From assembly GCF_000499205.1 (NCBI RefSeq), contig NZ_AWUK01000007.1, forward strand, positions 283,945-347,944: a DNA stretch of 64,000 nucleotides, written 5' to 3'. The notes beneath the pieces are model-generated. The model had not been told where the DNA came from. It searched no databases and saw only the letters and a list, made by a program, of their open reading frames with translations. Shown one piece after another: positions 33,769-42,073 of the stretch (its first letter is position 1; each line of letters opens with the position of its first letter). The translations under genes were made by a program, and so were the position numbers. The DNA is from Paenibacillus sp. MAEPY2 (GTDB lineage: Bacteria > Bacillota > Bacilli > Paenibacillales > Paenibacillaceae).

Positions 33769-36207
33769 CTACACCTTCGCTTTAACCATAGTGATAATAT
33801 CTCCTGTTACTGTTGTGACCTTGCCAATTGGACCAGACAACATATATTGCTCGCCGGATGAAAGAGTGCATATTGCCCCTTCTGTCCAAGGGATATAGAA
33901 GGAAAGAGAGCTGCCTGCTTCGCTCTCAATTTCAATCCAATCGGTTTCTCCATCCACGAAAGCCGCACTGACGAGGAATCCACCCACGGCACGGAGGGTG
34001 TGGAACTCTGCCCTCTGTCCGTTCGGCCAGTTGGGGAAGAAGCGCAGGTTTCCATTATAGCTTTGAAGAAGGCATTCATTGATTACAGCAGGCAGGGCGA
34101 AATTTTCGAACCAGATGCCCATGCGGGACATGAAATCGAAGTTGTCCGTGTCAGCGTAGCGACCACCGCTCATTAGGACCCGGTCTGTGCAAGTTCCGTT
34201 TGGCAGCAGACAATACTGGATTTGACGCTTAAAGCGTTCCAAATCCAACACGCCAAGTCGGGCTCCGGCAAGATGATAGAATACCAGTTCATTCCCACCT
34301 TCGTTGCGGTGGTTAAGGTAGGAGTTTACTGCGGTCTGGTATGCCTCCTCTGGTGAATGTAGCCCGTGGTCTTCGCCCGGAAATACGGTCGTAATTGGAA
34401 TCGGGACGTTATACACCACGTCAGGATCCTCGCCCTCAACCGACACAAAGACTGGACCCTTGCCGGATTTGGCTGTGGGATAAGAAGGGAAATGGCACAA
34501 AATCTCCTTTACATTTTCCAGAAGCTTCTGCTCGGTTTCTACCCTTTCAAGAATACCGCACGCTTGGGTGAACGCATTGAATAGAAACCGTGTTAGTGTC
34601 AGGTCAATCAACCCATCTTTGTTCTTGCCAAAACCGGGTGCAATCTCATACAGCTCCGGTACCACCGTCGGAAAAATATGATAATTGTCATCTCCCCAGC
34701 GTTCCCCCTGTGCTTCTGGGCGTTTCATGTAATCGACCATGAACAGCACGGCTTCTTTCATGGGTTCAAATGCACGATCACGTAGGAACGTCTCGTCCAT
34801 GGAATAAAGATAGTGCCACCATAGACTTTGTACGGTCCAAGGCGTCTCACAGATTTCCCATCCCCAGTGCGGGACAGGGTAGGGCATCATGGACATCTCA
34901 ACAGGATAGGCTGAGTGAGGGAAATAAGCTCCGCTCAGTCCGTAATAATCCCGTGCCCACGCTCGGCTGACAGGAAGTACATGATCAACCATATCCACGT
35001 AAGGAAGATGTTTGTCGAGATGGTTGCTGGAGAATGCGAGCCAGAATGGCTGCTGGGTGTTGTAATTCATGTGGTAATCCCCATGCCAGTCTGCGCCGAT
35101 GGTTCGATAGCTCCAGTTGGCAAAAAGGCCAGGACAGGTCACGCCCTCTTTCACTGCACAGTTGAAAAAGTACAGATTGTGGTACCAGATCCGCTCCAAA
35201 AATTCATCTTCCAGTGCGACGGAGGAGCGGCTCCAATAATCCTGCCACATTGCAGTCGATTCTTCCTTAGCTTGAATATGAGAGGATAAATCTGGCGGAA
35301 GGGCTTCATCATCGATTTCATTATAAAGACCTTCCCATAGCTCTGCGCAGGCCAGAAAGCCGTGCTCATGTACTCCGGAAGGAGAGAGAATGGCTTCTGA
35401 AACTGGCGTGCGGAAGGGCTGTTCTTCAATCTCGGATAATCCAGATACGGTTACAGCGAGCCGGAAAGCCTTATCTTTTACCTGAGTTACATAAGGTGCA
35501 GATGGATGCTCCACATGCGGTAAAATTTGCGTAAATGACTGTGTGTTCGTATTTTTATCTGTTATAACTGCTGCTTGAGGGAATTCTGACGGTGTTTCGG
35601 GATCAGGAATCAGCTTAACCTCATTGAATAAGGCAGCCAAAGCGCCCGTATCGGCATCATACACGTTCATCCAGATCCGGTCGCGCTCTGCTTCTACAAA
35701 GAGCTCGAATACGACAGGTTTGCCGTCTAATAGGAAATCAACGGTACAAAGGCCATTGGCAATATCAATGGTATGGCCAATGATTTCAGCCTTTCGTCGA
35801 TCATAGCGCAGTAAAAGCGATCCGCAGGGCATGGGCTTGGGATAAGCTTTACTGTAATTTTGCCCGGCAAGCTTACAATACTGTTTGTACCAAGGATGAT
35901 CCGTCAATCGTTGCAAGTCGGCTGGAAGAGCAGCAAATCTGTCATAGACCTCTTGGAAAGTCATCAGCTCGTCACGGTGTTCTTCGGCGAGACGAATATC
36001 CCAAACATTGTTGTGTCCAAAATGGAGCATCACGGCGTCAGGTCGAGTTGTTACCACGATGCCCAATCCTCCGTTGCCGAGCAGGGCACCTTCGAAGAAA
36101 TCCGGTGCAGGACCCGTGAAAGCAATCGGATGCAGCTTGGCCCGCTCATATCCGTTATTCTTATTTACCTCGTATTTTGTCTGTGTTTGCATATCATTCT
36201 TTGGCAC
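33769..36207 (-). CDS. Divergent GH95-like six-hairpin glycosidase (DUF5703-like)
   Basis: 812 residues, no signal peptide. The opening FFEGALLGNGGLG, N381-Y-N383 in YHMNYNTQQPFW and a C-terminal INECLLQSYNG segment are recognisably GH95-like. However, the base position reads F700-E-N-F where GH95 has D-G-N-F, so the usual catalytic Asp is absent. This fits the divergent DUF5703-type relatives of GH95, whose activity I do not know. The GTG at 36207 follows GAGGAGGA. It is divergent from a soluble AraC regulator that probably controls it, with tandem repeats in the shared region. The function is likely removal of a terminal sugar from imported oligosaccharide, but this is inference. Confidence 0.8.
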   Translation of the reverse strand: MPKNDMQTQTKYEVNKNNGYERAKLHPIAFTGPAPDFFEGALLGNGGLGIVVTTRPDAVMLHFGHNNVWDIRLAEEHRDELMTFQEVYDRFAALPADLQRLTDHPWYKQYCKLAGQNYSKAYPKPMPCGSLLLRYDRRKAEIIGHTIDIANGLCTVDFLLDGKPVVFELFVEAERDRIWMNVYDADTGALAALFNEVKLIPDPETPSEFPQAAVITDKNTNTQSFTQILPHVEHPSAPYVTQVKDKAFRLAVTVSGLSEIEEQPFRTPVSEAILSPSGVHEHGFLACAELWEGLYNEIDDEALPPDLSSHIQAKEESTAMWQDYWSRSSVALEDEFLERIWYHNLYFFNCAVKEGVTCPGLFANWSYRTIGADWHGDYHMNYNTQQPFWLAFSSNHLDKHLPYVDMVDHVLPVSRAWARDYYGLSGAYFPHSAYPVEMSMMPYPVPHWGWEICETPWTVQSLWWHYLYSMDETFLRDRAFEPMKEAVLFMVDYMKRPEAQGERWGDDNYHIFPTVVPELYEIAPGFGKNKDGLIDLTLTRFLFNAFTQACGILERVETEQKLLENVKEILCHFPSYPTAKSGKGPVFVSVEGEDPDVVYNVPIPITTVFPGEDHGLHSPEEAYQTAVNSYLNHRNEGGNELVFYHLAGARLGVLDLERFKRQIQYCLLPNGTCTDRVLMSGGRYADTDNFDFMSRMGIWFENFALPAVINECLLQSYNGNLRFFPNWPNGQRAEFHTLRAVGGFLVSAAFVDGETDWIEIESEAGSSLSFYIPWTEGAICTLSSGEQYMLSGPIGKVTTVTGDIITMVKAKV

Positions 36208-36238
36208 AAGTCGTCCTCCTCATGAAAGTCATGTGATG

Positions 36239-36274
36239 TACAGTTTTTACTGTATCTGAACAGCAGTTTGCTGT
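36239..36274. promoter_or_regulatory. Tandem repeats in the divergent AraC / GH95-like promoter region
   Basis: TACAGT-N4-ACTGTA (36239-36254) and ACAGCA-GTT-TGCTGT (36260-36274) are adjacent inverted repeats. They also read as direct repeats CAGTTT(N)CTGTAT starting 22 bases apart, two helical turns, as AraC-family dimers prefer. They lie just upstream of the ribosome site of the minus-strand gene. Confidence 0.5.
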
Positions 36275-36418
36275 ATTTAGCAAGACGTCCATGATTTGCA
36301 CGATAGTCAGGTCAATTGGTGTACTGCTGATATGTACCTCTAGTGCCGAATTGTACCTTTCGGTCATGAAGATGAAAGGTTAACCTCAAGAGAAACGGAG
36401 TCGGAAAGGAAACTTCCC

Positions 36419-37315
36419 ATGGATTTTGCTTCCTTGCATCCCTATGTATATTTGGCGACACGATACCCTTTTGTGAAAGGACAGACGAGTTCTCCGAGAA
36501 TTTGCTATACCAGCTCCATTTACTTGATTAACGAAGGATATGGGGTATTAAGTACAAATGGTCACAGCAGCAAGCTTGGTCCGGGTTCCTTGGTCTATAT
36601 TCCAGCGGGGCAGCTGCATGAATGGGTGGCTGATGCGGAGAATCCTATGATACACCTGTGCTGTTATTTTGATTGGCACTATGTGGAGCGCAAAGCTGTG
36701 TTTGATACAGCCTGTCCGATCTGTTATCCGCCGCAGGAGTTGCATCAAGCCTTTGTTGGCCCGGGCTTCCCTTATACGCTTAGGGAAAATTCAAAGGTGG
36801 AGTCGCTGCGGATTTGGCAGGATCTGTTCCAGGATTTTTATAACAGCGGGTCATACACCAACGAGCAAACCTTTATGCGCAGCTTGATGATTCAGCGTAA
36901 TTTTCAGACATTTATTGACTATTTTCTGAACTGCTGCATGCGGAAGGACGATTTAATTCCAGATCGCCGGATAGGTCATATGCTTAAAATGATGGAACAG
37001 GACTTACTTCACGGAGCACCCAAGCCACTGGAGATTTATTACAAAAGCCTCAATATGAGCCGAGGACATTTTTTCGAGTTGTTCCGGAAATCTACCGGAT
37101 ACTCTCCCATTCAGTATATGAATCACTTTCGTATTGGACGGGCGAAGCATGATCTGCAACATACGACACTAAGTATCACACAGATCGCAGAAAAATATCA
37201 TTTTAGCTCCGTTCATTATTTCTCCAGACTCTTTCATCAACTGACAGGTCAGGCCCCGCGCCAATATCGCTTACAGCAGTCCAATACTGTGGCCTTAGGT
37301 ACTCCATTGGAATGA
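36419..37315 (+). CDS. AraC-family regulator with cupin sensor domain
   Basis: 298 residues. The N-terminal AraC-type cupin (LGPGSLVYIPAGQLHEW) probably binds a sugar. The C-terminal helix-turn-helix pair (about 190-290) includes SLNMSRGHFFELFRKSTGYS and LSITQIAEKYHFSSVHYFSRLFH, with the closing GQAPRQYR. The ATG follows GGAAAGGAAAC. It is divergent from the GH95-like gene and is the likely controller of it and perhaps of the whole glycan region. It is cytoplasmic, in contrast to the membrane AraC regulator at 4058. Confidence 0.92.
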   Translation: MDFASLHPYVYLATRYPFVKGQTSSPRICYTSSIYLINEGYGVLSTNGHSSKLGPGSLVYIPAGQLHEWVADAENPMIHLCCYFDWHYVERKAVFDTACPICYPPQELHQAFVGPGFPYTLRENSKVESLRIWQDLFQDFYNSGSYTNEQTFMRSLMIQRNFQTFIDYFLNCCMRKDDLIPDRRIGHMLKMMEQDLLHGAPKPLEIYYKSLNMSRGHFFELFRKSTGYSPIQYMNHFRIGRAKHDLQHTTLSITQIAEKYHFSSVHYFSRLFHQLTGQAPRQYRLQQSNTVALGTPLE

Positions 37316-37391
37316 ACAGGCTTTTTTTGTCTACATATTCCCCCTTCATTGTTCAAATAATGATGGGACAGAACAAAGGAGGGAACGATGG

Positions 37392-38345
37392 ATGAATAAG
37401 GCCGAACGAAAAGGGTGGTCCTGCACCTGGAAATTTAAAATGTCAGTGGTGTTGACAGGTACGATATTAATGGTTTACGGTACGGGCCTTTCTGCCAGCA
37501 GTGCGGAATCACAGCTTCGTTCAGGGCAGGCGCCAGAGCAAGTAATAACGGAGCAATCTTCAATGCAAGTACCTGGGAATTCAACTTCAGGTTATACATC
37601 ATCAGAAACTCCAGCAAAATCAACCCAGCATAAACGAATGGCGATCATTATTGATGATGCGGGAAATAACATGAAAGGTACTTCTGAAATTTTGGCAACG
37701 CCGGTGAAGCTGACATTGGCCGTGATGCCATTCCTGCAAACGACGAAGAAAGATGCGATTGCGGCGCATGAAAAAGGGATGGATGTCATTGTTCACATGC
37801 CCATGGAGCCGAATAAGGGACGACCAGAATGGCTAGGTCCAGGTGCGATCACTTCGAATCTGACGGATGAAGAAGTACGTGATCGAGTGGAGAAGGCCAT
37901 TGATGAGGTTCCATATGCCATCGGCATGAACAATCATATGGGTTCCAAAATTACGTCTGACAAACGCATCATGTCCATTGTATTGGATGTATGTCGAGAG
38001 CGAGGGCTGTTTTTTGTGGATAGTCGTACCAATTTCCGCTCCGTAGTCGGGGAATTGGCCATCACCAAAAATATGCCACCAGTCGGCAACGACATTTTTT
38101 TGGATGACCATAACTCCAAACAACATATACGCAAGCAAATGGATCTGGCGGCCAAGCGTGCCATGGATAAGGATGTGTGTGTCGTGATTGGCCATGTTGG
38201 CCATACCGGATTAAATACCTCTGCTGTAGTCCATGAATCCGTCTCCCGACTCAAAGGTCAGATTGAATTTGTCGGCATTAGCGATCTGGTTCGTGATGTT
38301 TGGCATTGGCAAGCTGAGCCTAAACTGCCGACAGATAATAAATAA
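37392..38345 (+). CDS. Divergent polysaccharide deacetylase (YibQ family)
   Basis: 317 residues. A signal or anchor segment at about 15-32 precedes a Ser/Thr/Gln-rich stretch and a NodB-fold domain of the YibQ (DUF610) type: AIIIDDAGNN, VHMPMEP, IGMNNHMGSKITSD, FVDSRT and VIGHVGHT. Family members are exported and of uncertain substrate; a cell-envelope polysaccharide is likely. The ATG at 37392 follows AAAGGAGGG. The 3' end overlaps the convergent amidase gene by 26 bases. Confidence 0.9.
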   Translation: MNKAERKGWSCTWKFKMSVVLTGTILMVYGTGLSASSAESQLRSGQAPEQVITEQSSMQVPGNSTSGYTSSETPAKSTQHKRMAIIIDDAGNNMKGTSEILATPVKLTLAVMPFLQTTKKDAIAAHEKGMDVIVHMPMEPNKGRPEWLGPGAITSNLTDEEVRDRVEKAIDEVPYAIGMNNHMGSKITSDKRIMSIVLDVCRERGLFFVDSRTNFRSVVGELAITKNMPPVGNDIFLDDHNSKQHIRKQMDLAAKRAMDKDVCVVIGHVGHTGLNTSAVVHESVSRLKGQIEFVGISDLVRDVWHWQAEPKLPTDNK

Positions 38346-39093
38346 TGCCATTTGCGATGGACTGTGCAATCCGTTTCTGTTGTTTAGGATCACTGATCAT
38401 CGCGCGATCGCGTGCATTGCTCAGAAATCCGGTTTCAACAATTACAGCGGGTTGCTTCACATGATTTAACAGGTAAAAGGGCTTGCCCCATACGACATCG
38501 CGTTGTGTCTCATACAATTGATTAAGTTCATTCTGAATGGAGCTTGCCAGCATGTAGCTGCGTCCTTCATTCTGATACAAAACAACCGGACCTCGTGTAG
38601 ACGATCTGGGACTCCAATTGGCATGGATACTGACGACGATGTCGGTGCTGACCTCTTCGCTAAGGCTTTTGCGTTGTGCCAAATCCTTGCGATGGCGTGA
38701 GCGACTGTTTAACCAGCGATTTTCGTCACTCAGCGCATAATCTCCGAGTCGGTTGATGATGACCGCATAACCCTTGCTGCGAAGCAGGAGATACACCCTT
38801 TGGCTAATGGCCAGGTTGATGTCTTTTTCCAGTACTCCGTGGTCTGTTGTTCCACCATCAATGCCGCCGTGACCGACGTCCAGAAGGATTACAGGTGCTG
38901 CAAACGCATGATGAGTGGAATGATAGGCATCTCCATCGGTTACCGGCAGCATGGATTGGCTTATGGGTGATCGTTGTGAATACAATGTAGGCAGATTGGT
39001 TGGTGTGACTTTCGCCGCGCCGGCGTGGGAGTTCACGGGAATGCAACTGATGCTGATTAGCAATGCCATCAATGCGGCCAGCAGCTTATACAT
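38320..39093 (-). CDS. N-acetylmuramoyl-L-alanine amidase (Amidase_3)
   Basis: 257 residues with a signal peptide (LLAALMALLISISCIPVNSHA) and an Amidase_3 zinc amidase domain. Zinc-site residues are visible in DVGHGGIDGG, LEKDINL and SIHANWS, and the catalytic Glu in IVETGFLSN. It cuts the amide between MurNAc and L-Ala of peptidoglycan. The domain resembles CwlD, which makes muramic-lactam in spore cortex with a PdaA-type deacetylase, but a general cell-wall amidase is equally possible. The ATG follows AAAAGGAGCG. Confidence 0.92.
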   Translation of the reverse strand: MYKLLAALMALLISISCIPVNSHAGAAKVTPTNLPTLYSQRSPISQSMLPVTDGDAYHSTHHAFAAPVILLDVGHGGIDGGTTDHGVLEKDINLAISQRVYLLLRSKGYAVIINRLGDYALSDENRWLNSRSRHRKDLAQRKSLSEEVSTDIVVSIHANWSPRSSTRGPVVLYQNEGRSYMLASSIQNELNQLYETQRDVVWGKPFYLLNHVKQPAVIVETGFLSNARDRAMISDPKQQKRIAQSIANGIIYYLSAV

Positions 39094-39286
39094 GAGAATA
39101 CACGCTCCTTTTTGAAATAGGCATCTTATGCCATGAAGTAGTGGATGGATACCTTTGGCATTAGACTGTGCATTCTTCTGTTTTTCATACTACTCCCAGC
39201 AAAAAAATGTTTATCGATGATCGCTTCTGCACACAATAGAGGTAACATAAGCCCCGGCTATGCCGGAGCTAAAGGAGGCAAAGGTT

Positions 39287-39511
39287 ATGGCCAAAAGTGA
39301 TGAGCTGGTGAAATACATCACGCAAAGAGTCGTTCATTATATCGACACACCGAAGGATGAACGTAAAGCACGCACCAAAGCCAAAGAACCGTGGACCATG
39401 AAGTGGTTTGGAATGATTCCTTTTGCTGTATCCCTGTGGGTAGGGAAAAAGGAAAAATCGATGAATACGCAGGGGGATATGCAGAAACGAAGCTCCTCCG
39501 GTAAAGGGTAA
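39287..39511 (+). CDS. yqzE: YqzE-family small protein
   Basis: 74 residues: (M)AKSDELVKYITQ, DTPKDERKARTKAKEPW, then a hydrophobic stretch WFGMIPFAVSLWV and a basic tail. This matches the YqzE pattern of a conserved small membrane-associated protein of unknown function. In Bacillus subtilis yqzE lies at the end of the comG operon, but no com gene is seen here. The frame extends to 39260, but TAAAGGAGG at 39270 is spaced for ATG 39287. Confidence 0.85.
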   Translation: MAKSDELVKYITQRVVHYIDTPKDERKARTKAKEPWTMKWFGMIPFAVSLWVGKKEKSMNTQGDMQKRSSSGKG

Positions 39512-39556
39512 ATCAACAACTAACGCAGGTAGTAGCTTAGCTTCTCCCCAAAGAAA

Positions 39557-39600
39557 AAGACGCATTCCTATGAAGAACCAGAGGAAGGCGTCTTATTTGT
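39557..39600. terminator. Terminator after yqzE
   Basis: AAGACGC (39557-39563) pairs with GCGTCTT (39588-39594), with an inner TTCCT/AGGAA stem, then ATTTGTTG. The A-rich left flank makes it usable for the convergent minus-strand gene. Confidence 0.8.
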
Positions 39601-39612
39601 TGTGTGAATCGT

Positions 39613-40662
39613 TCATGGTTTCACAGCATAGAAATTCCCGTCCCTCAGTAAGGTCTGAAGAGGTACAAACCGTCTTACCGAAGTCTTACCGCCAATAGCT
39701 ACATACTGATTTTGAACTGTGCCACGGTCGTTACGCCAGATCTGATAACCACTGACGGGCAGAGGCCCGCCATATAGGACATTTTGTTGATCCGCAGAGA
39801 AAACGATCTTTTTATGTTCCTTCCATTGCTGATTTAATGTTTTCACTCCGGTGATTGAAACAGCCTTGGATGTGATCCATAACAGATTGTCCGCGGGATC
39901 AAACAGCGGTTGCAGGTCCATAGAGTCAACAGATGTTGAGGCGACTTTAGATGTATCATCGGGTGTCATAACGACAGTTTGTCCAGATATTGGTCTTATG
40001 GACTTCAATCGTTTCGTAAACTGCTGTGAGTCCGTATCCAGTACATTCAGAACACCGGTTGGCAGGGTATCACCGTTGGTCGCGTCAATGTAGATTGCAT
40101 CCTGCTCAGGTCTTTCGACTTTCCAATAGGCCAGCAAGGGAAAAGCATAACGCAGTTGAAGCGCTCCACCGTCCGTAATTAGCTCCTTTAAGTCCAATTG
40201 TTGTCTATCCAGGGCTTGATCCAACAAGGAAATGTCGTACGGACGTTGTTCTCCCTGACCATACTCGCTAAGCTGCAAATGCCCCTGGTCGTTCGCTGAG
40301 ATAATCATATAACCTACGGGTGAACCTTCAACATTAGCGTATACAAGCCAGCTGCGCGTACCTGGCCCGAGGGGGTAAAATTCCAATTGAGCGTGATCCC
40401 AACGGTTTCCTGCATGTTCAGTAGCGAGAACGGTGGCTTGCTTGCGTGCAAACTGTTGTACTGCATCTGGGGCCAATGTGTCGGAATGAAGTTCAGCCGT
40501 ACTTTTGGCAGATGTAAAAGGTTGAATCGATCTAGACGCGTTTTGAATTCCAGCACCTTCGGCTTGCAGTAAGGGGAGCAGGGTCATTACACATAGAAGG
40601 CACACAGCAATGCCTGTAATTCGTCGCAATACGTTCCACGCAGGGTGGAAGGGTCGTTTCAT
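39613..40662 (-). CDS. Secreted protein of unknown function
   Basis: About 349 residues. A signal peptide (ITGIAVCLLCVMTLLPLLQAEG) is followed by a mixed alpha/beta protein with no lipobox. The segment VGYMIISANDQGHLQLSEYG resembles the propeptide-like domain that precedes some cysteine peptidases, but no peptidase catalytic motif follows. The C-terminal part (GYQIWRNDRGTVQNQYVAIG) is unrecognised. ATG 40662 is better spaced from GTAGG than GTG 40671. It lies alone, with terminators on both sides. I do not assign a function. Confidence 0.8.
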   Translation of the reverse strand: MKRPFHPAWNVLRRITGIAVCLLCVMTLLPLLQAEGAGIQNASRSIQPFTSAKSTAELHSDTLAPDAVQQFARKQATVLATEHAGNRWDHAQLEFYPLGPGTRSWLVYANVEGSPVGYMIISANDQGHLQLSEYGQGEQRPYDISLLDQALDRQQLDLKELITDGGALQLRYAFPLLAYWKVERPEQDAIYIDATNGDTLPTGVLNVLDTDSQQFTKRLKSIRPISGQTVVMTPDDTSKVASTSVDSMDLQPLFDPADNLLWITSKAVSITGVKTLNQQWKEHKKIVFSADQQNVLYGGPLPVSGYQIWRNDRGTVQNQYVAIGGKTSVRRFVPLQTLLRDGNFYAVKP

Positions 40663-40763
40663 GCTAAACACCTACTTTTCTAGGGTACATATCATGACAA
40701 AAAGGACTTAACATCCCGTTGCATGATCGGTTCTAGTTTCATTCTAGAGGACAAGCTGTGCAA

Positions 40764-40778
40764 AGGTTGCTGCAACCT
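40764..40778. promoter_or_regulatory. Palindrome upstream of the unknown secreted protein
   Basis: AGGTTGC-T-GCAACCT is a perfect 7+1+7 inverted repeat about 100 bases before the minus-strand start at 40662. It is an operator candidate, though it could also be a minor hairpin. Confidence 0.35.
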
Positions 40779-40794
40779 GTCGGGCTGCCCATCA

Positions 40795-40838
40795 TGAATA
40801 AACACTACTTTTGCCGTCATTTGCGGGAAAAGTAGTGT
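40795..40838 (-). terminator. Terminator of the yqhH-yqhG operon
   Basis: ACACTACTTTT (40802-40812) pairs with AAAAGTAGTGT (40828-40838). Read on the minus strand it ends in GTTTATT just after the yqhG stop. Confidence 0.85.
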
Positions 40839-40847
40839 CTTCGTCGT

Positions 40848-42071
40848 CTATCTTAAATGAAACATGCCGCTGCTAATGGCGGTCACCTTCACTTTTGGCT
40901 CATATTGCCAGATCATCTCGGTACGGCGCGTTTCGTATTGCAGCTTCATAGCTTCACGGTCTAACACCGCTTGTCGGGCTTTATCCTGTTCCGGGTCCGT
41001 TTCTGGTTCTGTCTGTGCCTCAGCTTCAGCCGCCAGTTCGACATCAGATCCGGCTGTTACTGTTACACCAGTTGATCCCATGGGCTGTAAATGTACATTC
41101 TGGATACGAGAAGGGCCGGAGCGAGAAGTCTGGATATGGACAGAAGGCCCCGTCCCCTCTTGAGCCTGAACAGTTGAACTCCCGTCTGTACTGGAGGCGG
41201 AGGTCACATCTACGTCGACCTCGGGGGTGTCCTCTCTAAGGACTGCTTCATAGTACGTATCCACGACAGCCAGTTCCAGATCAAGCCTTTCTTTGGCTTT
41301 CTCAGCCCAGCTATAGTCAAGTTCGAGCAAGCGGTTTGTCAAATGGGATTCCAGAGCTGCTCCGGCATCGGCTAGCGATATTTTGGCGGTCTGTACATGC
41401 ATGTTCTCAGCCAGTCTTGGGCTGAGGTCACGCCTGTTCAGCTTCGAGCCGAACTTCTCGACAATATCCCCTGTTCTGAGGGAGATGCCGATAAAATGAA
41501 GTTCCTCCTTTTTTAAATCACAGGCAAATTCCACTTTAAAACACACACCAAGCCATGGCTCATATACTGCTGGTGCGGTAGCGCGCAATTGCCGTTTTGC
41601 AGCCTGTTCGAACAGGTTGACAAATGCGCCGCCTTCACGCGCTGCATTGAAGATTTGTTGCAGCCTGCGGCTGCCGTATACAACATCTTCTTTTAAAATC
41701 CGTCCGGGTCCCAGCTGTGGCAGAGAAGGGACAATACCGAAATACCGACCTAGAATAGTCTCTTTGGGAGCCTCGGGGCTACCGGCACCTGGTGGGGGTG
41801 GGGGAGCTATCTGTGCAGCTTTTGTTTCCTCAGCTTCCAGTGCCTGTTGATAGGCATCCGGATCAAAGACAAAGGTAAAGGACATCGTCTCCGCAGGTGC
41901 TCCGGTTCGCTCCACAAATCCCCAATAATACGGACGGTTGGTTAACGCCTTGTCGGCTTCAGGTGAAAGCTTTACCGTAACATGGGCAGGGGAACGCTCC
42001 ATAATCTGACAATCTAGTGTTTCCAGGTAAGTGAGTACATACGCCTGCACTTCATGGGGTGACATAGTCAT
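40848..42071 (-). CDS. yqhG: YqhG-family protein
   Basis: 407 residues, cytoplasmic. It opens SPHEVQAYVLTYLETLDCQI and continues as a YqhG-like protein of unknown function. An Ala/Pro-rich break (APPPPPGAGSPEAP) near 95 and a low-complexity acidic/Ser segment around 285-370 look like species-specific insertions. Its ribosome site AAAGGAGG lies in the 3' end of yqhH and only two bases separate the genes, so they are co-transcribed and probably translationally coupled. The same gene pair is found in Bacillus subtilis. Confidence 0.88.
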   Translation of the reverse strand: MTMSPHEVQAYVLTYLETLDCQIMERSPAHVTVKLSPEADKALTNRPYYWGFVERTGAPAETMSFTFVFDPDAYQQALEAEETKAAQIAPPPPPGAGSPEAPKETILGRYFGIVPSLPQLGPGRILKEDVVYGSRRLQQIFNAAREGGAFVNLFEQAAKRQLRATAPAVYEPWLGVCFKVEFACDLKKEELHFIGISLRTGDIVEKFGSKLNRRDLSPRLAENMHVQTAKISLADAGAALESHLTNRLLELDYSWAEKAKERLDLELAVVDTYYEAVLREDTPEVDVDVTSASSTDGSSTVQAQEGTGPSVHIQTSRSGPSRIQNVHLQPMGSTGVTVTAGSDVELAAEAEAQTEPETDPEQDKARQAVLDREAMKLQYETRRTEMIWQYEPKVKVTAISSGMFHLR

Positions 42072-42073
42072 GA

